A DNA stretch of 64,000 nucleotides from Gnetum montanum (Eukaryota; Streptophyta; Gnetopsida; Gnetales; Gnetaceae), in assembly GCA_015680685.1 (NCBI GenBank), contig MNCI01002105.1, positions 149,892 to 213,891 of the forward strand, in the 5' to 3' direction. The position numbers were made by a program, and so were the translations under genes. Below the pieces are notes generated by a model, which was not told the DNA's origin, did not search any database, and saw only the letters and a program-made list of their open reading frames with translations. This document shows, piece after piece, positions 36,102-48,210 of this stretch; position 1 is the first letter of the stretch; each line of letters begins with the position of its first letter.

Positions 36102-38650
36102 ATGTCTCTTTCACAAGGAAGTGATAATGCATCATATGGAGAGAAAATTCATTGGAGAACTAATAAGATATATATTGAAGAAAATTGGAATGACCAACCT
36201 TATGTTGGGGTTTCATATGTTCATGACCATCATGACTACACTCAAGGACTACATTCACCTAAGGAAGATAATTGTAGAGAAGATGAAGTAAGTCCTAGAC
36301 TAGGGGAGGCCTCAAGGCCTAGGACCTCCTCAAAACTTGAAAAAGATAAATCAAGGGACCATGGGGAACATCAAAGAAGCCATGGTTATGCTCCCAGTTC
36401 CTCATCTTCCTCTTCCTCTTCAACATCTAGTTCTAACGAAGATGAACATAGGTATAAAGATTGAGCTCCACTATGGAGTCAAAATAAGGATAGAAATCAA
36501 ACCCAAGGGAAAAATCAAAGACATAATAATGAACATAGAAAAAATCATCATAATCAGACAAGTAGAAATAGAAATTTTCACCACAACATGTTTGATGATA
36601 GTGAACCCTTGTTGGCCATTAAGAGCATGACACAGATCACAAAGGTAGTTAAAATATCCCATAGGCATCGTAAGGAAAGTCACATCAAAAGCCTTGATAC
36701 GAATAACATCCCTAAATTTTTAGGAGGTTATAATTCTAATCCATAACATCATTTTAAAGCCTTCCATGATGCCTACATTTTATAGAACATTGAAAGTGGG
36801 TGGAAAAAGCTTAAGCTATTTCCTAGGACACTAATAGACAAAGCCAAAGTGTGGTATAGATCGTTAAAGCCAAATTCAATCCATCGGCAGTCCACAATGT
36901 TGGAACTCTTCAATGAGAAATACTAAACCTATGCAAGGGTGTATAACCTAACGAAACAAATCCAATGATGGAAACAAGAGTAAGATGAATCCTTGGATAT
37001 GGCTCTAGATAGATACTATTCTCTACGGAATAGATGCCCAAGCCATGGTTTCTCTCAAGAAGAGTAACTTTTCCACATCATAGATGGGCTTCATAATCAA
37101 ATGAGAGAGACCCTTGGGATGTATGCTAAAGGTCAATTATATGAAATAGGAATCCATTAGACCCAAAAGGTGAGCTATGTAAATGGAAGAATGTTCAGAA
37201 ATATCACTAAGACCTAACTCTTCAAAAGAAGAAGGTTCATATCTATGATAAGGAAAAATAGGTAGCTCTTAATGAGGTGATTTCACAACAAACCTTGTCA
37301 ATACAAAAGTTTATTAATGAGCTTGAAGCAAGGTTAGATAAGATGTTAGAATGGTTAAATGAGAAAGCTACAACTTGCATAGAAACCATAGAGGAGAGAG
37401 TAACACAAAAAAAATCAAGTGATCATAATAAAAGGAGGAAAAGGGACCAAGAAATAGTTAGGAAAACTTATTAGCAAAAAGAGGAAATGGTTGTAGAAGA
37501 AGAGGCTATAGACTCAATCATCAAAGAAGATGATAGATGTGACATCTACATATATGACCATTTGAAGGGCTATTACCCAGTCATGTTACATCTACATGAG
37601 TATTGGGCTCTTGCATTGAATCCCAAGTTCATATAAAAGAAAATGCCTAGGAAATCACCTTTCTCACAAGGTAATTATGGACAATCCTACAACCAACCAT
37701 ACCATCCTAGTGGGAATTTTTACTAGCCTCAACACTATCATCCAATGTAGTGGGAAAACCCACAGTTGTGGGGGAGGCCATCATCAAACCAACACTACCC
37801 TTATTGTAAGCCAAACCTGTATGGATATTATGTTCAGCAACCTATTTCACCAACTAGTTCTACTTTCTCTACCTTAAATCACTACTACTACTCTCCCAAA
37901 TATCACTATCCCACAACATCTTCTATGAAGCCACCATCTCACACCTCTCATCCTTCATCATATCCTCAACATTCTCATACTTCCCTCCACTATATTTCAC
38001 CACCAACAACACAGGAAGGTTCAACACCATGACATCAAATAGAGAATGTCACTTGTGCTATGAACAGACATAGAAATGATAATGCCAGGAGATCTCCACC
38101 ACAATCTCAGAAATTTCCTTCTTTAGGATAGTTCCCATGCATAAGCATAACACTTGTGGACCTACTAACTTGTCCAAACTAGAACAATTCCAATCAAGTG
38201 CAACATCCTTCCTTTCACAACCAATGTCCTCCAATCATGCACAGAGGCCAACATCCATCATTTCTCTAATACCTAATAGAAATGATGAACCTATCACTGT
38301 GGAGAGACAAAAGAATTCGTGAATTACTACTAATAGTAAAGGATGTAGTTGTGGGTTGAAAATTCAAAATATTAACATAGCCTACAACAAATTTTAGGAG
38401 CAAGTGTGTCAGCAAAAACCAATCTACATAGTAGCCACTAAACTAGACGACACCTAGTGGCTTGAAAATGAGAATATAAAATTGTTTCAAAGATGCATGG
38501 AGGCAAATGATCCACTTATTATTTCTAAACTTAAGAAAATAGACCAAATAGAAAACTTAGACATGTATATCTTACACTTTGATTATACACCAAAAAAGGA
38601 TGTCAAACATGGAGACCCAGAAATTAAAATAGAAAATCAAGAAGAATAAT
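36102..38650 (+). pseudogene. gag: Element C gag
   Basis: It starts MSLSQGSDNASYGEKIHWRT (ATG at 36102), followed by YVGVSYVHDHHDYTQGLHSP and a serine-rich run (36395-36435). The gag core is at 36700-37130: NNIPKFLGGYNSNP, IESGWKKLKLFPRTLIDKAK, VWYRSLKPNSIH, FNEKY*TYARV, then HIIDGLHNQMRETLG. A helical block (37277-37440) and the motif CDIYIYDHLKGYYPVMLHLH near 37540-37595 follow. The proline/tyrosine/histidine-rich tail runs to about 38035. A further conserved-looking stretch (FQRCMEANDPLIISKLKKID, 38485-38545) extends to about 38650 and is not obvious in A or B. Six or more stops are present. Confidence 0.86.
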
Positions 38651-40430
38651 TAAACACATATGGATCCCCCAAAATAGAAATACTTTCAAGTGCAAATAAA
38701 GATACATCTTTGAATGATCCAAACGAGACTATCACCAATGTTAGATGTGCTACCATCTAATTAATTAAATTAGTAATGGTGAAAGATGGGAAATCGGTGG
38801 TGTATAACCAGGGGATTATGTTGTCCATATCCTAAATATGTGGCCATAAGATTAGTCATGGGGGAGATGCTCCATCCTAGTACAAGAACTAATACGTGTT
38901 TTTCACTTTTTTGTTTTATAATTTTTTCTCATTTTTTCTATTTCTTCTAAAATTTTTTAATTCTTCATATTTTTTCCATTTCTTAATATTTTTCTCTTTT
39001 CTTGAGTCATTATCTCTATGTTTTATGAATGTATTTTATGTTTTTGTTATTAATATTACAAGTCATGATCTAGAAGTCAACACTATGTGTTGGGTTTTTG
39101 TGCTATGCTATCAAGATGATTGGGTAAGTGATTGTGTAAAACAACAAGATCACCCCATCCATCCCTCCAATTCTCTAAATAAAAGATCTTTTTCATGAAA
39201 ATAATTTGGTTCTTTCATAAAAATAAAATTAATCAATGATCCTTATACCTTGAGGAAAGAGGGAATGACCAAGTGGGAATGGTAAAGGTGTGACCTCAAG
39301 GGGATTTTTTGGATTTTGTTCTTATCTTCCTTCATGTGGTTTATGACTCCTCTTGGAACATATCATTACTCCTTCATCAACTAATAAAAAGGAAGCTTTG
39401 TCTTTGTATGGTGTGGTTCCCATCCAAACAAAACAAAACAAAAGAGGGGAAAATATAATAATGGGAATTCAAAGCACACTACTTAGACATAATAATGGGC
39501 TACAAGCACTAGTTATGGAGTTTGAAAGACATGTTACCCATGCCTGAAGACACTCCTCTAACTAAGGCCCTTCCTTTATTCTTTTCTTTTCTTCTCTTTT
39601 TGGAGTGATGATTGTTCTTTGAAGTGGTTGTGGACTAATGGTGGTTGGTAGGATGGAACACATTAATGTGATGTCATTGTTCATGGTATGGACTTGGTTT
39701 GAACTTGGACAAATAGGTATGATGATCATTTTAATCACATTTATCACAAAAACCTATTATGAACATGGTTAAGTACCTTACATCCCAATCGTTGTAATTC
39801 CTTCTCATCCCATTATTCACCTCACTACTGCATGTGATTATAAGCCTTTTGGTTTTTTGTAGTATAGTGCAACATCCCAACCATGGCAATTGTGTGTTTT
39901 TTGGAACAAAGGCATGGTCTACATTTAAATTCTCAGGTGCCCATGGACATCTATAGAAGTGGTTATGCAAGGGCATTATGGCATGAGCCTACTTTGGGAA
40001 GGACTCACTTGCATAACTTTTGTTAATCATGGCTTTGAACTAACCTTCACATATTCCAGAACATTAGTGATAGTTTCTTTGAATTTATGCATGATTTTGG
40101 GAGTACTTCTCATCCAATTCATTAATTTCTCCTACTTTTCTATTTTTGTATCCATTAATAATTCTTAGCCATATTTTGAATCAAACCTTTTGTTTCAATT
40201 GTTTGAAAACTTGTGTGCTTTTGGAGTTATGCTTATTAGTTGTAGGGGCTAGGGATGATCACTTTGAAATTTTTCTAACATCCTATTTTCAAACATAATG
40301 GTAACTAATAGTAATTGATCAAAATAATGTGAATAGCTTGATGATTTTAGTTACCTCATAGCCTTGGGCATAGTATGCTATCATCACCTTGCACTTAAAT
40401 GAAAACTAAGGGATCCAAAAAGGGTTAATT
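38651..40430 (+). other. Element C spacer with family-conserved blocks
   Basis: The same non-coding blocks as in A and B occur in the same order: 39252-39320 (GGGAATGACCAAGTGGGAAT ... CTCAAGGGGATTTTTTGGAT), 39530-39550 (CATGTTACCCATGCCTGAAG), 39652-39715 (GGATGGAACACATTAATGTG ... TGGACTTGG) and 39966-40025 (GCAAGGGCATTATGG ... TGGGAAGGACTCACTTGC). The T-rich stretch at 38896-39010 parallels that after gag in element B (45720-45850). Confidence 0.6.
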
Positions 40431-41000
40431 ATTAAGGAAAATTTACCAAAACTAGTGTTGATCCTTTGGCAACTACATGTGATGCTAAAAGAAATATCCA
40501 AGGAAAAAGGTCTTTGGCCAGACATGAAAATAAAGCTAAGAGGGGGAAAATGAAGGATATGCCCATGGAAAAATTGTAGCACATACAAGATAGTAGCTCA
40601 AGCATCACATGTGTGCTAGATCCATGGGATGATGAGAAGAAATTTTAGTCCATCCTGCAAGAATGTTCTACATAACTAGAGAAGCATCAACATAACGATC
40701 TAGGTGACGCTAAAAGAAATGCCTAAGGAAGAAGGTCTTTGGCTAGGCATGAAAATGAAGCCAAGATGGGGACAACAAAGGATATGCCCATGGATAAATC
40801 ATAGCACATACAAGATAGCAACTCAAGAATCATATGTTTGCTAGATCCATGGGATGATGAGAAGAGATTTTAGTCCATCCTTCAAGAATGTTCTATATAA
40901 CTAGAGAAGCATCAACATAACAATCAAGGTTGGAAGTCTGCCACTACTAGCAACAACAAGAAGAATCATCTCTAGTGGATTTTCAAATACCTCTGCAAAT
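40431..41000 (+). pseudogene. Element C downstream ORF remnant with 222-bp tandem duplication
   Basis: Two copies of a unit (about 40480-40702 and 40703-40925) are 222-224 bp apart and in the same frame. Each copy reads DAKRN, RSLARHE, KDMPM, HIQDS and LDPWDDEK, then ILQEC and LEKHQHN. Stops in both copies fall at the same codons (TAG before CAC, TAG after TTT, TAA before CTA), so they predate the duplication. All are one C-to-T change from CAG, CAA or (for TAG) TGG. The protein has no recognised family. It occupies the position of ORF2 in A and B, but I could not align it to them. Confidence 0.5.
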
Positions 41001-41187
41001 TTTGTAATATTTAATGTTTGTTGAATCTTTTTTTCATTTTGTGATGCATCCACTTGAATAAAATTTTGTAATGTGGCACTCAAAGTTAGCCAATAGTTAG
41101 TGTTAGTCAATAATCCCATCATTCCTAATTTTTGTAAAAAATGCTCAATCCTATCCTGTTAACTTGAGGACAAGTTTTTATTCAATC

Positions 41188-41196
41188 ATGGGGGTA
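41188..41196 (+). other. Element C polypurine tract
   Basis: ATGGGGGTA immediately precedes the 3' LTR. The upstream context (CTTGAGGACAAGTTTTTATT) matches element B (48174-48193). Confidence 0.75.
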
Positions 41197-42190
41197 TGAT
41201 GAAGCATCTGTTCGTTGTATCTATGCAACCTCTTTAATGTTTCCACTTCAAGGCACCTTCTTCAAGTTAGCCACTTTGAGGCAACCGCTTCAAGGCAACT
41301 GCCATGACACATCCATGTTGCCAAGGCCTCACTAATGAGACCTCATCAATGTGGCCCCCTTAACATAAATCATGCATTGATGAGGCTTGATTGATGCATG
41401 CAACGTTGCATTAATGAGGCCTTGTTGATGTAGTGTCTATTTTTGCCTATAAATACATGTGCTCCTACTGTGTATTGGCATTTTTTAGTCAATAGAGTAG
41501 CTAAACTCTTTTATTTTTATTCTATAGTTGTAGAGAACAATTAGTGAGTGCTTACAGTATGGATCTAAGTTAGTTTTATGGTGTCTTATTCGAGTGGCAT
41601 TGTACCTGGACACATTCCATGAACAGGCAATAAGATCGAGATTGATTCTTATTCATTACAGCACTTTGACTTGGATTAGATTTACTTTTCATGTACTTAG
41701 TTAATATTTACATTTCTATGCATATTAATGAATTGGAAGAATGAGTGCAACTAGTTTTGAGCATAAACACGTATTCGCTTAGTAACCCTAGCAACATTAT
41801 TATTTGGTTCACCCAATAGCATAGTGCTTGGTAATCCCACTAGTGGATACATGGGTTGAGGGTGTGTACGACAAACTAGAAATGGACACTCATCACCATA
41901 GGCTAGTTTAGACTTTACTTTCTATTGTCAGTTAGCTTAAATAATTGATTTTTTTCATTATTATTAGGAGTAGCATAAGGCTAAAACAACATGAAGAATC
42001 ATATGCCTTACTGTGGACTATATCATACATGACAAAGCTACTGCTAGTTCAAGTGGGAAGACAATGAACTACGATCAAGGCATAATGATCTAGATGCCAC
42101 AACTAGTACCATCCATAGAATTCATCTAGATCATGCATGAACACTTTTGATTTATATGGTTGAACATAAGGCATACCTCATCGCTCATCA
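41197..42190 (+). repeat. Element C 3' LTR
   Basis: 994 bp, aligned throughout with 34965-35976. TATAAATA is at 41448-41455. It ends CTCATCA next to the AATAC target duplication. Confidence 0.88.
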
Positions 42191-42195
42191 AATAC

Positions 42196-42612
42196 TATAT
42201 GATGTTCGTTCTTCTTGAGCGTAATTTCACAAAGCATATGTTCTAGCATCTTTAGGTAGGTGTTATTCCTATTCATTCTTAAATATGCAAGTACATGAAA
42301 TAATAAGTTACATTAATAATAGTGAGAATCATAATAAACATTTCAAACTTATAAAAATTAATACAAAATTAAAAATTTATGATAATGTATGTAGACACCA
42401 TGATGTAAGTACCCACAAGACTAAACATGCTTTAAACCTACTAAGGATCCAATAACAAAATCAAGTTCATATTAAACCACTTGTAGGGATGATCTCTCTA
42501 TAAGAAATATAACTTCTTTCAGTGAACCTCTCTAGTCTTTACCAAAAATACTCCTTTTGATGACATTCATGTTTGTATCCTCCTAGATTACACAACCTAA
42601 TAGCCTATCATA
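42196..42612 (-). pseudogene. Antisense ORF of element D, middle part (between C and B)
   Basis: On the minus strand the left half reads NNTYLKMLEHMLCEITLKK without stops. Joining across element C, with one copy of the target duplication, gives EHHIVFMHFLDEMDIV in one frame. Joining across element B gives ALEKIYLSIYDRLLGCVI in one frame. This 417-bp piece is therefore an exon-like slice of one interrupted ORF. Confidence 0.6.
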
Positions 42613-42617
42613 AATAC

Positions 42618-43608
42618 TGATGAGACATGAAATTGCTCATATTGTTGGCGGTCGTGTTAAGGCACCCACAATAAGGCACTCACATTATATCATGGGTCGC
42701 GATATCGCGTATGCGATATATCATGGGCCGTGATATCGCATATGCGATATCGCGTACGCGATATCTCATCTGCCTGCGATATCGCGTACGTGATATCACA
42801 GTCAGTCAAAATTTCTATAAATAAGAGGCTGCTCTCCCTCATTTGACATCCCAGTTTTAGAGTAGCGAAGCTCTAGCAGTTTGATCCCTCCAGAGTTAGA
42901 TTTTTTCCCGTGTCTGCCCGCAGTGTGGTGAATGTAATTGTACAGTATTTTTATTCGAGTGTGTTGTACTTGGACACGTACATGACCGGAAATAAAGATC
43001 GAGATTACTTCATCATTACAACATTCACTTTGTCATTTATTTATTTGTTATTTATTTAATGTTATTTACTGTTTTCTCTCTCTCACCCTTAAACTCCTAG
43101 AACGCGGAACGAGTATGACTTGATTACGAGCGTTTAAGTGTGACTGCTTGGTAGCCCAGTGGTGTAGCTAGGATCTACACTTGGTAACCCAGTGGCGTAT
43201 TTGGGATCTACGCTTGGTAATCCCAGTGGCGTACCTAGGATCTATGCTTGGTAGTCCCAGTGGTAGTCGTGCACAAGGTCCAAGATGTGTACGGTTGATC
43301 AAGGAATCAGTTGCTCGTCTCACTTAGGCTAGATTAGATTTTCTTACCCTTTTCCTCCTAGCTTAGATTAGTTAATATTATTTTCTACTAACTTTAGGAG
43401 TAGCATAGATTAGGAACACATCATACACCTCATTTGGACTAAACCATACGTGACAAATGCAATACTAGTCTAGGTGGGAAGACAGTGAACTGCGACCTAA
43501 GGCTAACTATCTAGGTGCCACAACTAGTCCATCTGCAGAGTTCGACCAGATCGTGCGTGCGACGCTCATTTCGTATGGTTGAGTGTAGGGGTACCTCGCC
43601 ACTCATCA
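42618..43608 (+). repeat. Element B 5' LTR
   Basis: 991 bp. It contains a cluster of CG-rich palindromes (42699-42798), including the perfect 20-mer GATATCGCGTACGCGATATC at 42746-42765. TATAAATA lies downstream at 42816-42823. A 33-34-bp unit (GGTAACCCAGTGGCGTATTT...) is repeated three times at about 43150-43250. The 95-bp excess over the 3' LTR lies in these two repeat zones. Confidence 0.93.
42816..42823 (+). promoter_or_regulatory. TATA box of element B 5' LTR
   Basis: TATAAATA about 20 bp downstream of the palindrome cluster. The same box and spacing occur in the 3' LTR (48381-48388) and, on the minus strand, in elements A (2372-2379) and F (58449-58456). Confidence 0.7.
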
Positions 43609-43609
43609 T

Positions 43610-43627
43610 TGGCACCATTGCCGGGGA
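43610..43627 (+). other. Element B primer-binding site
   Basis: TGGCACCATTGCCGGGGA, only two changes from TGGCGCCGTTGCCGGGGA, the PBS of Athila-type Ty3/gypsy elements. It sits one base after the LTR. Confidence 0.9.
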
Positions 43628-43741
43628 TGGTGCTAGTTATCTAGATTAGTTATATCATACAAGGTCTCTGTAAAGGACTTAACGATATATCTCTTAAAAA
43701 GAAGTAATTATAAAAAGTCACATCTAAATTCACACACAACA

Positions 43742-45713
43742 ATGCCTCTCCTAAAAGATAATCATAATTCCATACTTAGTGAAGAAATTCATTGGAGAAC
43801 CGATGAATTATATGATAATGAATATTGGAGTACACAATCTGAGGTGGGGGTTTCTTATAAACATCAACGAAAGCAACGTCATCCCAATGCACGAAAGCCT
43901 AACTTACCTGATGACGATGAACCCCCACTAGCCACTACAAGCTTAATGTAAATATAAGAGGCTGTTCGAATCTCATGTAGGCATCATAAAGAGAGTCGTT
44001 TACCCAGGCTCGATTTAAACAACTTTCCTACTTTTTTAGGAGGCTATGACTTAGATCCATATCAACATTTACAAGCCTTCTACGATGCCTGCACATGGAA
44101 CAATGTTGATAATGGCTGGCAAAAACTTAAGCTCTTTCCTATGACACTCATTGACCAAGCTAAAGTATGGTATAGATCGTTGAGACCAAATTCAATACAA
44201 CACTGGTAAAAAATGGTAGAGGTTTTTAACGAAAAATATCAAACCTATGCAAGAGTGTCAGCCTTGAGGAAACAAATTCAAGGATGGAAATAAGAAAAAA
44301 ATGAACCCTTGGACATGGCCTTAGAAGGATATTATGCACTGTTAAACAACTGTCCAGGCCATGGGTTTTTCGAGGAAAGGCTAATGTACCATATCATTGA
44401 TGGGCTACGTAATGAAACAAGAGAGACCTTAGGAACGTATGCCCGAGGTCAACTATACAACCTACGAACCCATGAAATCCAAGAGCTTATTAAGCGGGTA
44501 GCAAAAGAAGAAGGAGAATTAGCTACATGGGAGAGTGTTGAAAAACATCAATGGGACCAAAATCTCAGCTCAACAAAGGTCCATGATCATAACAAGGAGA
44601 GATCAACTAATCTCAAGGTGGAAACATCATCTTTGCCAATACAACAATCGTTAGAAGAAGCTGAGACAAAGATCAATAAGATGTTGGAATGGATGAATCA
44701 AAAGTGTGGAGAATATATCAACACCATTGGAGACTGAGTTTTGACAACCTAAGAAGCAGGGCGAAATAATAGACATTCAGAAAGAAGGAATGAAGGGACT
44801 AAGTGCTCAACTGCCAATCATACATATGAATGCAACATATGCCTGTAGATCACCCCAAGGGTCAATGCCCAATATTGTCACATTTATATGAGCATTGGAG
44901 AAACACGTTACATCCAGATTTCGTACAGAGATACTATGTTCGATCATAGTGGCAACAATCCTAGTCTTGGGGGAATCCACCCTTAGACTGGAGGCACCCT
45001 TCATATTATCCGAATCCAAACACTTATCATGTTCAACACCCTATTTCTTCAACTAGGCTGCCACACTTTATCTCACCACAACACCATTCTCCATAATACT
45101 ATTAGCCCATACCTCCAACACAACCACCACCTTGTGCACCTTACATCCCTCCTAACTTTCAACATTCTCATCCTTTCCCTCCTTCCACAATGCCACCAAC
45201 TGTTCCTAAGGTGTTTGTACCACCGCAACCCACGAACAACACTTGTGCTACTGCTACTAACAGCAGTGAAGAGCCTCCTCAACATCAAAGGCGTCCTTTC
45301 TTTAAACACGGCCGTAGGAAGGGACAACACAATTCTGAGGCCACTGCACCTTCCAACTCAGCACAAGTCCAACACTGTGGTGCACCCTTACCTTCGAACC
45401 CAATGCCTCATGTAACTTCATTAGGGCCACCAACTAACACTCCAACAACTATATGACCCAATGAACACAACCATGGGAGGCATCAGCCCAATCCTTGCAT
45501 ACCATCTAATGGTCCTAAACATCATAGTGGGTCAACTCGTTATCCAGGAACTACATCGCATGAAGTGCCCCACTATGTATATTATAAAGTGTGTGAAATC
45601 CAAGGGGATAAGTATGGACCGATTTCAATATGCAAGGATCCTCATTTCCCATTTATTAATCCTTGCCATAATCAACTGTTTAGTTATGGGGGATATCCCC
45701 CATTTCAATGACA
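43742..45713 (+). pseudogene. gag: Element B gag (nearly intact)
   Basis: ATG at 43742 opens MPLLKDNHNSILSEEIHWRT. Compared with A and C, the serine-rich segment after GVSYKH is deleted. The gag core reads LNNFPTFLGGYDLDPYQHL, WNNVDNGWQKLKLFPMTLID, AKVWYRSLRPNSIQHW and VFNEKYQTYARVSALRKQIQ. The long open block 44309-44737 contains HIIDGLRNETRETLGTYARG and a predicted helical tail. A Cys/His motif follows (YECNICL...HPKG-CPILSHLYEH in shifted frames, about 44825-44900). The proline-rich tail has one good open stretch (45190-45456) and ends SYGGYPPFQ, stop at 45711-45713. Only about five stops and one or two frameshifts are needed to explain the decay. Confidence 0.88.
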
Positions 45714-47455
45714 AGTAGGATTAATAAATATTTTTCATTTTCTTTAATTTTTCAACTTTTTGTTTTCCAGTTTTTCATTTTTCAACTTTTTGTTTTATCT
45801 TTTTATCTTTTTGTGTGTCTGTGTGTTTGTCTTTTTCCAATTTTGTAAGTAATCTCGTCTATGAATAAAACACTCATGTGGATTGTTGGTCGAGGTGTGT
45901 TTTATGTTATTAAGTCATGAGTGATCAATTATTTGGAACAGTGAGCCCATTGCACCCACTCAGCCACTCTATAAATAAGAGGTTCTGTTCGAGGGTACAG
46001 TGATATTCTTGAAATTTCTAAACTAAAAATTAATTTTTTGTTCGTTGTATCCAGAATGAAGAAGGATGGACCAAGAGGGAATGATTAGGGTGTAACATCA
46101 AGGGGAATTGTGGATTTTCTTTGGTGACCTCTGTGGGAATTATCATGTAATATGGTTGTACTAAGATCCTTGTAGATCTAATAAAAAATGGGAGTAAGAG
46201 TAATCAAAAGGGCACTCAAAAATTAAACACTATTCTAGGCGGTCCCACTGGAAAGACATGCACCCATGCCTGAAGGTTGGCGGCTTAGCTGGATTCAGTA
46301 AAGTGAAAAAGAAGAGAAAAGAAGAAGAAAAGAAAAAGAAGTGCCATAAAACAAAAATCACTCCTCCCTTGTACTAAACTCCAAGTGATTGTACACCTTG
46401 TTGTTATGGTACTCTCATAGTTGTTCATCATGGGATGAAACAATGCGATGTCATTGTTTAGAAGGATGGACTTGGTCCTGACCTTGGAATGATGGGTTAA
46501 TGACACGTTAATCATGCTTTACATGCAGGATTCATTGTGCCCTGGGTCAATTACCTCATGTCCCAATTTCTACAATCCATTTCTCTACTTTGTCTCATCT
46601 CACTATTCATGTAATTGTAGCTCGTGTCCCATGTAGCATAAAATTTTCATCTCATTCTGGTGATATTTAGATGTGTGTGTTTTGTGGAGTTAGTGTAGAT
46701 TACATTTAACCCTTCTAGTGCCCATGGATAATTTAAGTGTGATTACACAAGGGCATAATAGGTTGAAACTTGCTTTGGGAAGGACCCACTTGTGTAATTT
46801 TGTTGTAATCTTCATTAATTCTCTAGCTAGAACACACAATATCTTACCCTCAGCTTAATTTTTTATAATTTTCTTTTCCTTATTACCATCGCATAGCATT
46901 TTTCTCTACCATCTGAGGTCCTTATTGATAAATAACACACCATAATAATTTTCGTGCCTTCAAAACTAGTTGAATTACCCTAGAACCCTTTAGTCCATAT
47001 GTTCTTAGTTTACATCAATTAATTTCAAAAGAAATATTAAAAATTTGGTACATTCTCTACGACTTGCGATTGCGTGTCCCTTGCTTTCATATCCAAAACT
47101 TGCTTGCTGGTACTCCGATTTTCATTCTGTTTGAACCTAGAACCTAGAGTGTTCAGCTTAGTCGTGGGGGAGGGGGCACATGTTGAATAGCACATAAAAT
47201 TTTTGAAATTCATCATCGCCAAAAGGACATTATTAAGGGTAATTAGTTATAAAATAAAGAGTGGAATGTGTCAAAAATAATTTCATCCCCTTAGTTATAC
47301 CAGAAAATTAAATTGGGAAGCCACCTAAGTCACAAGATCCATTATTACAATTTTCGGGCATGATCACACGCTATAACATAAGATCTTTAATTAAGGCAAG
47401 CAGTAAGGTATAACTTGATTTCCTAAACAACCTTACTAATGCTTGACCCGTGTGA
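45714..47455 (+). other. Element B gag-ORF2 spacer
   Basis: It is non-coding, beginning with a T-rich tract. Conserved blocks shared with A, C and partly F are at 46065-46136, 46250-46280, 46432-46482 and 46742-46800. The spacer ends in the splice-acceptor-like CCCGTGTGATTGCAG just before ORF2. Confidence 0.6.
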
Positions 47456-47461
47456 TTGCAG
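47447..47461 (+). promoter_or_regulatory. Candidate 3' splice site before ORF2
   Basis: CCCGTGTGATTGCAG directly abuts ATGGCTCCGAAATG. Element A has CCCATGTGATTTCAG followed by ATGGCCCCTAAATG at the same place. Conservation of CAG|ATGGC in both copies suggests ORF2 is expressed from a spliced message, as described for the env-like ORFs of some Athila/Calypso elements. Confidence 0.5.
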
Positions 47462-48037
47462 ATGGCTCCGAAATGTGCACAACAGGAGGGTCCTATTCAA
47501 GGTGGAACAAAACGATCTTAGAGAGGTGGAAGACAAGGCCTTGCCAGAAAACATGCAGAATAGGAGGAACAATCATTCAGCGTTCATTAAGAAGATCCTC
47601 CTATCGTACGGTCTAGGTAGGCAGAAGTAGGAGATATCCTCTCTGAAAGCGATGCTTGGTACTTAGGGGAAATGTACCAATTTTGGCATAATAAAGAAGA
47701 AGGCACCATGGTTAACATTTGGGCTGTGACTATTAATTTCTCTGTTCAAGCCATTTTGGAAGTATTAAACCTTTCGAATACAAGGCCAAAGGTTGTTTAG
47801 AACCGAGCAACTTAATAAACTGTTGACAAAGAATAAAAGGGTGGAAAAAGAAAAAGAGAAGGCTGACTGGGCTGCCTCTATGGCACAAGTGAAAACTTAC
47901 ACACACGTTAAGGCACTCAAGGCCTTACAAGAGGAGAAACTCTAGGCCATACTTCAACGCTATCAAATCCCAAGACCTGGAATGCAAGAAAAGGGAAAGA
48001 CACCTATGGAGGAGTCACCGCCACCAGGAACTACATG
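47462..48037 (+). pseudogene. Element B ORF2, internally deleted
   Basis: It begins MAPKCAQQEGPIQGGTKRS. Shifted by one base, it continues ALPENMQNRRNNHSAFIKKI, matching FPKNMHNRRHTRSAFIKNLL in element A. The A-like domain follows up to about 47790 (SLFKPFWKY / ILEVLNLSNT). It then jumps to the coiled-coil part (ADWAASMAQVKTYTHVKALK, compare VQAQTYAHAKALK in A), so about 2 kb of ORF2 is missing. It ends PRPGMQEKGKTPMEESPPPG near 48035. Confidence 0.6.
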
Positions 48038-48201
48038 AGTTCCAAATTTTTGTAAATATTTTGTGTTGTGTGCCTTTGTGTTGTTTTCTTTCCACACTAC
48101 GGCATCATCCCATTTTTCCATCTAATAATCCCATACCTATCCACTGTGTAATCAATGTGGCTTGTTCTCACTTTAACTCGAGGATGAGTTTTCATTCAAT
48201 C

Positions 48202-48210
48202 GTGGGGGTA
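48202..48210 (+). other. Element B polypurine tract
   Basis: GTGGGGGTA directly precedes the 3' LTR. The equivalent tracts in A (2492-2500, complement), C (41188-41196) and F (58543-58550, complement) are similar. Confidence 0.8.

Larger units (their letters stand above)
34965..42190 (+). mobile_element. Element C: LTR retrotransposon, gag-containing, no pol
   Basis: LTRs lie at 34965-35976 and 41197-42190, starting TGATGAAGCATC and ending CTCATCA. Flanks AATGC (34960-34964) and AATAC (42191-42195) are a one-mismatch target duplication. The PBS is at 35978-35995 and the PPT (ATGGGGGTA) at 41188-41196. The interior has gag, the family spacer, and a decayed repeat-bearing tail ORF. No protease, reverse transcriptase or integrase was seen. 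It is inserted in the antisense ORF of element D. Confidence 0.9.
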
